DNA from: Nocardioides sp. GY 10113
Lineage (GTDB): Bacteria; Actinomycetota; Actinomycetes; Propionibacteriales; Nocardioidaceae
Direction of reading: 5' to 3'
Length of the DNA: 64,000 bases
Assembly (NCBI RefSeq): GCF_004919105.1
Contig: NZ_STGK01000004.1
Span: 248,001-312,000 of the forward strand
A program made the position numbers and the translations under genes. Positions 15,439-24,321 of this stretch are shown one piece after another. The notes beneath the pieces are model-generated. The model did not search any database, was not told the origin of the DNA, and worked only from the letters and a program-made list of their open reading frames with translations. Positions within the stretch are counted from its first letter, which is position 1; the number at the start of each line of letters is the position of its first letter.

Positions 15439-17745
15439 TCAGGGATCGACCGTCGTACGTCTCTCCGTGGGCCGGACGAACCGGTTGCTCGGCCAGGCCG
15501 CCGCCGGTCCGAGCACGGTGAGCAGTGCGGGCACCATCAGCAGGCGGACCACGAACACGTCCAGCGTGATCCCCAGCGCGACGGCGAAGGCCAGCTGCCG
15601 GAAGGGCAGCAGCGGGACCAGGCCGAGCAGGCCGAAGCTGGTGCCCAGGGCCAGGCCGGCCACCGCGACCGCGCTGAGCGCCGAGGGCAGCGCGGCCAGC
15701 AGGGCGTGGCGGACGGAACGACCGTGGGCAGCCTCCCAGACGTGACCGACGGTGAAGATGTTGTAGTCCGACCCGAACGCCAGCAGCAGCACCGCGGCGG
15801 CGAACGGGACGTAGAAGGTCAGCCCCTGGCCGGGCGCCAGCACGTCGAACACCGCGCCCGTCACGGTGAGGGTCGCGCCGAGCGAGAGCAGCGAGCTGCC
15901 CAGCAGCAGGACCGAGGCCAGCACCGAGCGGAGGAAGACCAGCAGCATCACCAGGTTCGCCGCGAGCGCGGCCAGCGCGATCCGGATCAGGTCGTCCTGC
16001 GTCTGGTGGACCAGGTACGACGCGGTGGCGGTGTCGCCGCCCAGCGAGGCCGTGGCCCCCCGCAACCCCGCGCGGGCGGCCAATGCGGGCAGCCGGTCGC
16101 TCAGCCGGTCGATGTCGTGCACCGCGTCGGCGCCGCCGGGGTCGGAGTCCAGCACGACGAGGTACCGGGCCGCGTCGCCGTCGCGGGCCACCAGCACCCC
16201 GGCCTCCGCGCGGACCGGCATGGCCCCCGGGCCGAGCACGCCGGCCACTCCCGGCTGGCGTTCGAGCGCGGTGCCGAGCGCGGTCAGCGCCTCGTGGCGC
16301 CGCCCGATGCCCTTCCCCTCGAGCAGCACGACCGTGGGGGAGAGGATCCCCTCCGCGAAGCCCGCCTGCGCGGCGGACGCGGCCTCCCGCACCGGCTCGC
16401 GGGCGGGCAGCGTGTCCACGAAGGAGACGCCCAGGTCGAGCCGGAGCAACGGCGCCGAGGCGAGGAGCAGGATGGTCACGCAGCCGCCGAGCACGGCGCC
16501 GGCGACCCGCCGGCTGCCGGCGATCGACTCGACGGCGCGGCGCGGCCAGCGCGGCCGGCGTACCCGGACCAGGCGGGCCCACCGCGAGGCCCAGACCGAG
16601 GCCGGAGGTCGACGTCCCGATGCCCGGCGCCCCGGCCAGAAGATCCGGTCGCCGAGCACGGCGAGCAGGGCGGGGACCAGGGTGATCGCGACGAGGAGGC
16701 CGACCAGCACCGTCAGCGCCAGCGCCGGCCCCAACGTGCGGAAGAACGGCGACTCGGCCGCGAGCAGCGCGGCCGTGCCCGCCGCGACCGCCAGGCCGGC
16801 GACGCCGACGATCGGCGCCGAACGGGCGATGGCGCGGGCAGCGACGTCGCGGCCGGCGGCGGTGGAGCGCCGGCCGGGGCCCAGGTCGCGCAGCGCGGAG
16901 CAGAAGAAGACCACGTAGTCGGTGACCACGCCCAGCAGCAGCGCCACGACGACCGGCTCCAGCTCGTCGGGGCTGGGCAGGTCCAGCAGCGCGGCCACGT
17001 AGCCGGAGACGTGCAGCGTGACCACGTAGGCGGTGGCGGCGGTTCCGGCGGTGACCAGCGGGGCCACCAGCGAGCGGAAGCTCGCCGCGACGATCAACGC
17101 GATGGCCAGCAGCGTCGCCAGCTCCACCGTCGGCAGGGAGCTGCGGATGATGCTGCCCTGGGCGATGCGCGCGGGCGCGGACCCGGTGACGCCGACGACG
17201 TGGTCGCGCTCGGTGAAGAAGCGGTCGGCGTACCGATGGGCCGCCCGGGTACGGGCCCCCAGCGAGGTGCCCGGTCCGAACAGCAGGTAGGTCAGGGCGG
17301 TGGTGCCGGACTCCCGCGCGCCGGGGAAGAGCCCGCGCGCGTTGGTCAGCGGCAGCGCCCCCCGGATCGGCGCCACGTCGCCGGCCTTGCCGCGATCGAC
17401 GGCCGCCGCGCGGACCACCGTCCGGGCGTGCGCGTACGGCGACAGCCCGTCCGCGTCGCGCTGCACCACGACGGTCCGGGAGCTGAGCGGGAACCCGAAG
17501 ATCTCCACCGACCGGATCTCGGTCTGCACCGCGGGGGTGTCCGCGGAGAGCACGCCGCGCAGACCGCTGCCGCCGGGACGGTCGGCCGCGGGGGCCAGCG
17601 TCAGGCCGACCAGCGCGCACGCCCAGAGCGCGAGGATCGCCCACCGTGCGCGGACGACGGATCGGGCGAACGCACGCGCCGCCCGGCCGCCCTCCCGGCC
17701 GGGTGCCTCCCGCCCCGCGCCCGGATCGGGCGAGCCGCCGGTCAC
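15439..17745 (-). CDS. MMPL/RND-family membrane transporter
   Basis: 768 residues, with about twelve membrane helices in two homologous halves, each beginning with one helix and a large extracytoplasmic domain. The proton-relay Asp-Tyr pairs known from MmpL3 are present in both halves: GVVTDYVVFF and FGSDYNIFT. MMPL proteins export lipids or hydrophobic molecules driven by protons; the cargo is unknown. The GTG start overlaps the stop of the upstream small membrane protein (GTGA), a coupling that recalls MmpS-MmpL pairs, although the partner is not MmpS-like by sequence. A long Ala/Arg/Pro linker precedes the second half. Confidence 0.9.
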   Translation of the reverse strand: MTGGSPDPGAGREAPGREGGRAARAFARSVVRARWAILALWACALVGLTLAPAADRPGGSGLRGVLSADTPAVQTEIRSVEIFGFPLSSRTVVVQRDADGLSPYAHARTVVRAAAVDRGKAGDVAPIRGALPLTNARGLFPGARESGTTALTYLLFGPGTSLGARTRAAHRYADRFFTERDHVVGVTGSAPARIAQGSIIRSSLPTVELATLLAIALIVAASFRSLVAPLVTAGTAATAYVVTLHVSGYVAALLDLPSPDELEPVVVALLLGVVTDYVVFFCSALRDLGPGRRSTAAGRDVAARAIARSAPIVGVAGLAVAAGTAALLAAESPFFRTLGPALALTVLVGLLVAITLVPALLAVLGDRIFWPGRRASGRRPPASVWASRWARLVRVRRPRWPRRAVESIAGSRRVAGAVLGGCVTILLLASAPLLRLDLGVSFVDTLPAREPVREAASAAQAGFAEGILSPTVVLLEGKGIGRRHEALTALGTALERQPGVAGVLGPGAMPVRAEAGVLVARDGDAARYLVVLDSDPGGADAVHDIDRLSDRLPALAARAGLRGATASLGGDTATASYLVHQTQDDLIRIALAALAANLVMLLVFLRSVLASVLLLGSSLLSLGATLTVTGAVFDVLAPGQGLTFYVPFAAAVLLLAFGSDYNIFTVGHVWEAAHGRSVRHALLAALPSALSAVAVAGLALGTSFGLLGLVPLLPFRQLAFAVALGITLDVFVVRLLMVPALLTVLGPAAAWPSNRFVRPTERRTTVDP

Positions 17746-18335
17746 CGCACCGAGATCCCCAGCCGCGCGAGCTCCGCGCGCGCCAGGCGGCGCCGCGCGT
17801 CGTCGTCCATCCGGGCCGAGGTGACGAGCGGCAGCACCACCTCGACGGGCAGGTTGGCCATCGCGTGCGCCGCGAGGTAGCCCTCCAGCGCCGGCCCCAT
17901 CCCCGATTCCGCCAGGGAACGGCGCAGGCTGACCACCGTGCGGTGGCGCGCGAGCCGCGGAGGCAGGTAGAGGGCCGCGACCGAGGCGATCGGGATGACG
18001 GTGATCGAGATCCCGAGCAGCAGCGCCAGCTGGCGGAGCTGGCCCTTCACCTCCTGCCCGCGGGCGGTGATCTCGGTGCCGCTCTGCGCGATCTGGCGGC
18101 CGATCTCGCCCGGCCGGTCGCCCACGAGCGGCACGTCGGCCATGCTGGCCAGGCCCTCCCCGGCGGCGCTGGTGGCGCGACCCGAGCGGGAGATCGTGTC
18201 GCCGGCGTCGGCGGCCTGCCACAGGGTGACCCCGGTCCAGGCGCCGACCACGACCCACAGCGCCACCCAGAACAGGACCAGGCCGTCCCAGGTGTGCACG
18301 GTACGGCTGTCAGCGGCTCCTACGGTGCGACGCAT
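17742..18335 (-). CDS. Two-helix membrane protein coupled to the MMPL transporter
   Basis: 197 residues. Helix one is at about 18-42 (LVLFWVALWVVVGAWTGVTLW) and helix two at about 105-125 (LALLLGISITVIPIASVAAL). The 60-residue loop between them (GDTISRSGRATSAAGEG... QIAQSGTEITARG) is polar and coiled-coil-like. The C-terminus is a helical cytoplasmic domain ending DDDARRRLARAELARLGI. I recognise no named family. It overlaps the transporter gene by 4 bp, so it is likely an accessory subunit (inference). It diverges from a secreted or anchored protein gene. Confidence 0.75.
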   Translation of the reverse strand: MRRTVGAADSRTVHTWDGLVLFWVALWVVVGAWTGVTLWQAADAGDTISRSGRATSAAGEGLASMADVPLVGDRPGEIGRQIAQSGTEITARGQEVKGQLRQLALLLGISITVIPIASVAALYLPPRLARHRTVVSLRRSLAESGMGPALEGYLAAHAMANLPVEVVLPLVTSARMDDDARRRLARAELARLGISVR

Positions 18336-18403
18336 CGATCGTCCCTCCGGTCTCCGTGTGACCTCTACCCGAATGGGAAGGCTCTACACCAGAGGTGATC
18401 GAG

Positions 18404-18880
18404 ATGAGCGAGCACGACGAGCCGACCACGCACCCCGACCGACCCTCCGGTCACAGCGCCGGACCGGCCTCCGGGGCGGTGCTGCCGCGCCGCAACCCGT
18501 GGCCGGGTCGACTGGTCCCCGCGGCGACCTTCCTCGTCGGGGTGGTCCTCGGCGGGCTGCTGGTCGCGGCCGCGTCGGGCGGCGACGAGCCCGGGGCGCC
18601 GGCGGAGCCGTCGGCGACGACGGACGGCCCCAGCCCCTCCACGGGGGCCACCGTGATCACCGTCCCCGGCGCGTGTCAGCAGGCCGCGGAGAACCTGCGC
18701 GAGGCGCTGTCGCTGATCCGCGACGGCACCAACTCCGTGGAGGGCTTCCGGCCGGACCGGATCGTGGAGCTGCTGGACCGGCTGGAGGACATCGACAACG
18801 AGACCCGCCCGCTGCTCGACGAGTGCGGAGACGTGGAGGTCTCCGAGTCGCCGGCACCGGGGAGCGCGTCGACCGGCTGA
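18404..18880 (+). CDS. Single-helix membrane-anchored protein of unknown function
   Basis: 158 residues. About 45 polar residues precede one membrane helix (LVPAATFLVGVVLGGLLVAAASGG); a disordered Pro/Ser/Thr linker follows, then a small outer domain with two Cys (PGACQQAAENL and LLDECGDVEV) that could form a disulfide. I chose ATG 18404 because GAGGTGAT, a near-perfect anti-Shine-Dalgarno match, lies at the right distance; a GTG nine bases earlier sits inside that element. No family recognised. It diverges from the MMPL operon and may share its regulation. Confidence 0.75.
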   Translation: MSEHDEPTTHPDRPSGHSAGPASGAVLPRRNPWPGRLVPAATFLVGVVLGGLLVAAASGGDEPGAPAEPSATTDGPSPSTGATVITVPGACQQAAENLREALSLIRDGTNSVEGFRPDRIVELLDRLEDIDNETRPLLDECGDVEVSESPAPGSASTG

Positions 18881-18953
18881 GCGGAGCTGCCCACCCGATG
18901 GCGGCCGGTCGCGGCCGGTCGCGCCCGGTGACGCTCAGTCGCGTCGGTCGCGG

Positions 18954-19955
18954 TCAGTCGCCGAGCGCCTCGTCGATGCCGTCGACGAACTCGACGCTGG
19001 CCGCCGAGATCTGCTGGCGGGCCGCGTCCTGGCTGATCGTGGGCGTGCCGTCGCCCGGCTGGGTGCCGTAGTCGCCGAAGAACGCGTGCGCGGCGCCGTC
19101 GACCACGGTGAAGTCGGCGTCGGCGGGCAGGTCGGCGCGGGACTCCTCGATCCGCTCCGGGGTGGAGAGGCCGTCGCGGGATCCGGAGATCGACGCCACC
19201 GCCGTGCTCAGGGAGTCGCTGACGTCCTCGGCGGGGTAGGAGGCGTAGAGCAGCAGCCCGACCGCGGGAGCATCGGCGTCCTCGTCGGCGTCGTCGGCCT
19301 CGATCGCGGCCACCACGCCGCCCAGGGAGTGTCCGCCGACGACCCACCTCTCGACGTCGGGGTAGTCGCCGCGGGCACCGTCGAAGGCGCCGACGGAGAG
19401 GAACGCGATGCTCAGCGGCTGCTTGGTGATGACGACCGTGTGGCCGGCCTCCGCGAGCGGGCGGAGCACGGCGGCGTACGCGCGGGGGTCGACCTTCGCC
19501 CCCGGCTGGAAGAAGACCCCGGTCGGGCTGGTCCCGCCGGTCGGGGACAGCTCGATCCGGGTGGCGGACTCGGTGACCGTGACGGCGGCGTCGGAGCGCA
19601 TCGCGCCCAGTGCGGGCTCGACCGCGCTCAGCGGGCGGAGCCACGCGACGGCGGCGACCCAGGCGACGCCGGCGACCAGCAGCGCGATGCCGAGTGCCCG
19701 CCGCCAGCCCCGGCGGCGGGGGAGCGCGCGTCGAGCGCGCCACACGACGAGCAGGCCGCCGAGGGCGGTGACGGCCAGCAGCACGGCGTACGCCGGGTGG
19801 CCGTGGACCACGCCACCCCACTCGGTGAGGCAGGCCCAGGCCACCACCAGCAGGCCGGCCGCGGCGACGGCCAGCACCAGCCACCGCCACCAGGCCGGGG
19901 CGAGGTCGGGGGTCGCGGGGTCGCCGGTGCGGTCGGTGGGTGCGGAGTCGTTCAT
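18954..19955 (-). CDS. Membrane-anchored alpha/beta hydrolase
   Basis: 333 residues. Three membrane helices occupy residues about 23-45, 54-72 and 86-108. The outer part is an alpha/beta-hydrolase domain: a strand TGVFFQPGAKV, then VITKQPLSIAF, the nucleophile elbow GGHSLGG (Ser), and a late His in DGAAHAFFGDYG. The acid is probably Asp in ISGSRDGLSTP. The fold matches the dienelactone hydrolase/lipase group (Abhydrolase_5-like); the active site faces outside. The substrate is unknown. AGGACAGCG precedes the ATG, and an inverted repeat lies 28 bases further upstream. Confidence 0.85.
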   Translation of the reverse strand: MNDSAPTDRTGDPATPDLAPAWWRWLVLAVAAAGLLVVAWACLTEWGGVVHGHPAYAVLLAVTALGGLLVVWRARRALPRRRGWRRALGIALLVAGVAWVAAVAWLRPLSAVEPALGAMRSDAAVTVTESATRIELSPTGGTSPTGVFFQPGAKVDPRAYAAVLRPLAEAGHTVVITKQPLSIAFLSVGAFDGARGDYPDVERWVVGGHSLGGVVAAIEADDADEDADAPAVGLLLYASYPAEDVSDSLSTAVASISGSRDGLSTPERIEESRADLPADADFTVVDGAAHAFFGDYGTQPGDGTPTISQDAARQQISAASVEFVDGIDEALGD

Positions 19956-19983
19956 CGCTGTCCTGTCGATCGCCGCCGACGAG

Positions 19984-20006
19984 GTTGCCGACGGTAGGTC
20001 GGTAAC
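19984..20006. promoter_or_regulatory. Inverted repeat upstream of the membrane hydrolase
   Basis: Half-sites GTTGCCGAC (19984-19992) and GTCGGTAAC (19998-20006) are inverted copies with one mismatch and a 5-base spacer. The position just before the hydrolase gene suits a repressor site; no regulator is encoded next to it. Confidence 0.4.
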
Positions 20007-20196
20007 TTATCCCGCGGCAGCCGAGGCGGCAAAGACATGGGGCGTCCAGCCCGGGGCGCCGCGCTCCACCCGGGCGCGGGTGGTGCCGCACCACCCCGGG
20101 GCCGGCGACGCTGAGGGTGGCGCAGCGGGTGCACGCCCGTCGCGCTGCGGGACGCGGGAGCCACCCGCGGCCGCCGACGGGAAGGGGACTGCTGCC

Positions 20197-20592
20197 ATGG
20201 ACTCCATCACCACCGACTTCTGGGACGTCCTGCTCTGGAGCTTCTGGTTCTTCATCTGGTTCACCGCGTTGATGGTCTGGTTCCGCTGCCTGTGGGACCT
20301 GTTCGGCGACCACACGCTGAGCGGCTGGGCCAAGGCGGGGTGGACCGTCCTGCTGATCCTGGTGCCCTGGTTCGGCGCGTTGATCTACCTGATCGCCCGC
20401 GGCCGCAGCATGGGTGAGCGCCAGCTCTCCCGGATGGTCGACGCCCAGGAGCAGCAGGCCGACTACATCCGGCAGGTCGCCGGGTCCTCGTCGGGCGCCG
20501 CCGACCAGATCGCCCGCGGCAAGGAGCTGCTCGACTCCGGCGCGATCACCCAGGAGGAGTACGACGCGCTGAAGGCGCGGGCGCTGGCCTGA
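20197..20592 (+). CDS. PLDc_N and SHOCT domain membrane protein
   Basis: 131 residues. Two membrane helices (about 9-33, WDVLLWSFWFFIWFTALMVWF, and 47-67, WTVLLILVPWFGALIYLIARG) form the PLDc_N domain, the membrane module named after cardiolipin synthase N-termini. A linker follows, then a C-terminal SHOCT domain (IARGKELLDSGAITQEEYDALKARAL). SHOCT tails are short helical modules found at the ends of many membrane or oligomeric proteins. Role unknown. A perfect hairpin follows the gene, and the MalT-type regulator gene comes next on the same strand. Confidence 0.85.
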   Translation: MDSITTDFWDVLLWSFWFFIWFTALMVWFRCLWDLFGDHTLSGWAKAGWTVLLILVPWFGALIYLIARGRSMGERQLSRMVDAQEQQADYIRQVAGSSSGAADQIARGKELLDSGAITQEEYDALKARALA

Positions 20593-20625
20593 CCCGAGCC
20601 CAGCCGGAGCGGGCCCCGACCGGGA

Positions 20626-20653
20626 CCTGTGACCCGGGGCCGCGGGTCACAGG
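20626..20653. promoter_or_regulatory. Perfect 11-bp inverted repeat before the MalT-type regulator
   Basis: CCTGTGACCCG and its exact complement CGGGTCACAGG are separated by six bases. No T run follows on either side, so an operator or a factor-assisted terminator of the SHOCT gene are both possible. It lies 137 bases before the regulator ATG. Confidence 0.5.
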
Positions 20654-20790
20654 GGCCCTGTCGGGTGGACCCGCCGATCCCTACGATCGGTCCAGGTGGA
20701 CCGCGGGCGCGAGCCGGCCGGCCCGGTCGTGGGACGACCGGCGGTGCCAGGGCGCCGGTCCATCCGCGTGGGTGAGGCGGAAGCGGGCAC

Positions 20791-23418
20791 ATGGACCAGA
20801 GCGCGGAGCAGGTGACGACCGGCAGCCGCCTGCCCGGTTCCGCCCTCTTCCTCGCCAAGCTGCGTCCGCCCGCGAGCGTGCACCTGGTCCAGCGGCCGCG
20901 GCTGCTCGACCTGCTGGAGGACGCCCTGGCGTCGCCGATCGTCGTCGTCTCCGCCCCCGCGGGCTCCGGCAAGACCGCGCTCCTGGCCTCGTGGGCGGCG
21001 CAGACCGCGCTGCCGTGCGCGTGGCTCTCCCTGGACGAGTGGGACCGTGACCCCGTGCGGCTGTGGACCGGCCTGCTGGCGTCCGTGGACACGGTCGTCC
21101 CGGGCGTCGCCACCTCGGCCCGTGCCGTGCTGACCCGGCGCGGACGGCTGGACGAGGTGGTCGCGACGCTGCTGGGCGACCTGGAGGCGGCCGCCCTCGA
21201 CGCCGCCGTCCTGGTGCTCGACGACGTGCACCTGATCGACGACGTGCCCGAGGCCGTGCGGTCGCTCGCCATGCTGGCGGCGTACCTGCCCGAGGGCCTG
21301 CGCCTGGTGCTGATCGGCCGCCGCCGACCCGGCCTGCCGGTCGACCGGCTCCGGGCCCAGGGCCGGCTCCGGGAGGTCTCCTTCGCCGAGCTGCAGTTCT
21401 CCGACGAGGAGGCCGCGGCGATGCTGCGCCGGCTGGCCCCCGAGATCGGGGAGGACGAGCTCGCGACGACCACCGAGCGCGCGGCCGGCTGGGCGGCCAG
21501 CCTGCAGCTCAGCGGCCTCGCCGCCCGCGCCGCCCGGGCGCGATCGGGCGAGCCGCGCGGCTCGGACGCCGAGCGGCTCACCGACGACTACCTGTGGCAC
21601 GACGTGCTGGCGGACGAGGCCGCGCCGGTGCTCGACGTGATGCGCGCCGCCGCGGTGGTGGACCGGATCGACGCGGACCTGGCGCGGGCGCTGACCGGCC
21701 GGCGCGATGCCGGCGAGGTGCTCGAGTCCGCCTGCGACCGCGGGCTCTTCCTGACCCGGCTCTCACAGCCCGGGTGGTACGCGCAGCACGAGCTGGTCCG
21801 CCGTCTGGTGGAGCGTGACCTCGGTGCCCGGGACCAGGAGGCGTGCCGCCGGATGCACGCCCGGGCCGCCGAGTGGTACGACGAGGCGGGCGAGCCGGCG
21901 CTCGCGGTCCGGCACTGGCTGCGTGCCGACCGACCTCGGCAGGCGCTGCGGTCGGTGGCCGTCAACAACGGGACGCTCTACGACGAGGGCCGCGAGTCCG
22001 TCGTCGTGCAGGCCGTCGCGCAGGTGCCGTCGGAGGTCGTCGCCGGTGACCTGGACGCCGCGCTGGACTACGCGTGGGCCCACGTCGTCGTCGACCGGCG
22101 GGTGCTCCTGGACACCGTCGACCGGATCGCCGAGCTGGCCGCCCGCCGCGACCTGGACGATCGCACCCGGGGGCGGATCGGCTTCATGGAGGCGGTCGCG
22201 GCGCTGCACCGCGGCGAGTGGGCGGCCGTGCCGGAGTGCGCGGAGGCGGCGCTCGCGCACTTCGGCGCACGGCCGTGGTCGGACACGCTCGGCCGCTTCG
22301 GGTGGAACGTGCTGGCGCGCGGGGTCGCGTTGACCGAGCGGTGGGATGACGAGGCACCGCTGGTGCGCCGCGCCCATCGCATGGTCGCCGTCGACCGGCC
22401 GCGGCAGCTCGCCTTCGAAGGCACCCGTGCCCTCGGCCTGGCGCTGGGCGGGCGGCCGCTCGAGGCGCTGGCCGTGGCCGCGGACACCGAGGACCACGCG
22501 CACGTCGCCAGCATGAGCATCCTCTCCCTGGAGCTGTCGCTGGCCGAGGCGGTCAGCCACCGCGAGCGCGGCGAGCGTGACCGGGCGCGGACCCTGCTGG
22601 CGGGCCTGGCCGGCCGCCCCACGACGCCGCTGCCGTACGTGCCGTTCCGGGCGGCCCTGGAGCTGGCCGAGTGCGACGTGGCCACCGGCCGGCCCGAGGA
22701 CGCGGAGCGACGGCTGGCGGCGGCGCGGTCGCTGATGGTGGACGGCTTCGCCGGGCCCGGGGCGACCGCGTGGGTCGAGACCGTCGAGGTGGTCGTCGCG
22801 GTCGCCGCGGGGGATCCCGGACGAGCGGAGGAGGCGGCGCGCCGGATCACCGAGCCGACCTGGCGCGCGATCGGCCTCGCCCGGACCCATCTGGGTCGCG
22901 GCGACCGGGCCGCGGCAGCGGCCGACCTCCCGGGGCCGGTCGGCGTGCCGGAGGGCTCCGTCCGCCAGCGCGTCCTGGTCGACCTGCTGCGGGCCCGTGC
23001 CGCGTCGGGGGAGGAGGCCCGCGAAGCACTGTGCCGGGCCGCCCGGCTCGCCTCCGAGCACGGACTGGTCCAGACCGTCGCCGCCGAGTGCTCGCCGGCC
23101 ACGGGCCTGCTCGACCGGCTCGAGCGGGTGGCCGACGTCGTACCGGAGGCGTGGTTGCAGCAGGTGCGGCACGGGGCGGCGCAGGACGCGCTGGGCGGGT
23201 CGGAGGTGGCGGCCGCCCAGGCGCTGACCGAGCGTGAGCGCGACGTGCTCCGGATGCTGCCCAGCAGGCTCACGGTGGGCGAGATCGCCGACGAGCTCCA
23301 CCTGTCGCGGAACACCGTGAAGTTCCACCTCAAGGTCATCTACCGCAAGCTCGGCTGCGGCTCGCGCGCCGAGGCCGCGGCGGTGGCACGACGCCTCGGC
23401 AGGGTGCGTCGCGACTAG
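20791..23418 (+). CDS. MalT-like ATP-dependent LuxR-family transcriptional regulator
   Basis: 875 residues. The N-terminal STAND NTPase has a Walker A (SAPAGSGKTALLASW, about residue 52) and a Walker B (AVLVLDDVHLIDD). A large region of TPR-like helical repeats follows (about 350-770), then a C-terminal LuxR HTH (LTERERDVLRMLPSRLTVGEIADELHLSRNTVKFHLKVIYRKLG). Members of this family oligomerise on binding an inducer and ATP and then activate genes. The inducer is not predictable. It is flanked by SHOCT and DUF6325 genes on the same strand, which are candidate targets (inference). Confidence 0.93.
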   Translation: MDQSAEQVTTGSRLPGSALFLAKLRPPASVHLVQRPRLLDLLEDALASPIVVVSAPAGSGKTALLASWAAQTALPCAWLSLDEWDRDPVRLWTGLLASVDTVVPGVATSARAVLTRRGRLDEVVATLLGDLEAAALDAAVLVLDDVHLIDDVPEAVRSLAMLAAYLPEGLRLVLIGRRRPGLPVDRLRAQGRLREVSFAELQFSDEEAAAMLRRLAPEIGEDELATTTERAAGWAASLQLSGLAARAARARSGEPRGSDAERLTDDYLWHDVLADEAAPVLDVMRAAAVVDRIDADLARALTGRRDAGEVLESACDRGLFLTRLSQPGWYAQHELVRRLVERDLGARDQEACRRMHARAAEWYDEAGEPALAVRHWLRADRPRQALRSVAVNNGTLYDEGRESVVVQAVAQVPSEVVAGDLDAALDYAWAHVVVDRRVLLDTVDRIAELAARRDLDDRTRGRIGFMEAVAALHRGEWAAVPECAEAALAHFGARPWSDTLGRFGWNVLARGVALTERWDDEAPLVRRAHRMVAVDRPRQLAFEGTRALGLALGGRPLEALAVAADTEDHAHVASMSILSLELSLAEAVSHRERGERDRARTLLAGLAGRPTTPLPYVPFRAALELAECDVATGRPEDAERRLAAARSLMVDGFAGPGATAWVETVEVVVAVAAGDPGRAEEAARRITEPTWRAIGLARTHLGRGDRAAAAADLPGPVGVPEGSVRQRVLVDLLRARAASGEEAREALCRAARLASEHGLVQTVAAECSPATGLLDRLERVADVVPEAWLQQVRHGAAQDALGGSEVAAAQALTERERDVLRMLPSRLTVGEIADELHLSRNTVKFHLKVIYRKLGCGSRAEAAAVARRLGRVRRD

Positions 23419-23528
23419 GCCCGGCGGGGCGCGGCCCGGACCACCCCGCCGCGGGTGAGCCCTGCCCACCCGCGACGGCGCGACGCTGTGGCGGTCATCA
23501 CCAGAGCCGATCGGCGAGAGGACCCCCC

Positions 23529-23966
23529 ATGGACGCCATCAACACCGGCCCGGTCGACGTCGTCTTCCTGCGCTTCCCCGGCAACCGGTTCAACGGTCGG
23601 ATCCTGCCGGCGCTGAGGGACCTGGTCGCCGCGGACCTGATCCGGGTGCTCGACCTCCTGGTCGTCGCCAAGAACGCCGAGGGCGACCTGGCGGTGGCCG
23701 AGCTGGGCCAGGTGGCTCAGGAGCTGGACGTCGACGTCGCCGACCTGCTCGACGAGATCCCCGGCGGCTGGCTCGACCGCGACGACGCCGAGGAGGTCGC
23801 GCCGCACCTCGACCCGGAGACCACCTTGGCGCTGCTGGCGATCGAGAACCTCTGGGCGATCCCGTTCGTCGACGCGGTTCGCGACGCCGGCGGCGAGCTG
23901 GTCGACCAGGCGCGGGTCGGCGCCGAGCTGGTCGCCGAGATCCGTGCCGCGGCGGAGGAGGTCTGA
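23529..23966 (+). CDS. DUF6325 family protein
   Basis: 145 residues. The pattern GPVDVVFLRFPGNRFNGRILPALRDLVAADLIRVLDLLVVAKNAEGD is that of the small soluble family DUF6325 (formerly grouped with DUF1269), usually encoded beside SHOCT proteins in actinobacteria. The remainder is acidic (AEEVAPHLDPETTLALLAIENLWA). The biochemical role is unknown. The SHOCT gene begins one base after its stop, so the two are an operon. It is preceded by the MalT-type regulator gene on the same strand. Confidence 0.8.
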   Translation: MDAINTGPVDVVFLRFPGNRFNGRILPALRDLVAADLIRVLDLLVVAKNAEGDLAVAELGQVAQELDVDVADLLDEIPGGWLDRDDAEEVAPHLDPETTLALLAIENLWAIPFVDAVRDAGGELVDQARVGAELVAEIRAAAEEV

Positions 23967-23967
23967 G

Positions 23968-24321
23968 ATGCCCGGGCTGATCCGCGGGATGGCCCGCACC
24001 GCCGTCGTCGCCGGCACGGCGACCGCCGTCTCCAACCGGGTCTCGCGGCGGCAGGCGAACCGCTGGGCTCAGCAGGAGGTGTCCCAGCAGCCGCAGTACG
24101 CCGCCCCGCAGCAGTACGCCGCCCCGCAGCAGTACGCCGCCCCGCCCGGCTACTACGAGGCGCCGCCGGCCGCGCCGGCCGCGCCGTCCCCTGCGCCGAC
24201 CGCGTCCGGCCCGGGCGACGACCTGACCACCCAGCTGCAGAAGCTCGCCGACCTCCACGCACGGGGCATCCTGTCGGATGCCGAGTTCGCGGCCGCGAAG
24301 GCCCGGCTGCTCGGCGCGTGA
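23968..24321 (+). CDS. SHOCT domain protein with a Tyr/Gln/Pro-rich repeat
   Basis: 117 residues. A short N-terminus (MPGLIRGMARTAVVAGTATAV) could be a weak membrane or surface helix. A low-complexity stretch with QQYAAP repeated three times follows, and then a SHOCT domain (LQKLADLHARGILSDAEFAAAKARLLG). This layout is common in proteins co-encoded with DUF6325. Function unknown; SHOCT modules probably mediate oligomerisation. The ATG is one base after the DUF6325 stop, and the stop overlaps the next gene's GTG. Confidence 0.82.
   Translation: MPGLIRGMARTAVVAGTATAVSNRVSRRQANRWAQQEVSQQPQYAAPQQYAAPQQYAAPPGYYEAPPAAPAAPSPAPTASGPGDDLTTQLQKLADLHARGILSDAEFAAAKARLLGA

Noticed and set aside
15404..17644. 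Second long minus-strand frame within the MMPL gene
   Set aside because: Arg/Pro/Ala-rich, no membrane pattern; the transporter frame with two DY motifs is the real one.
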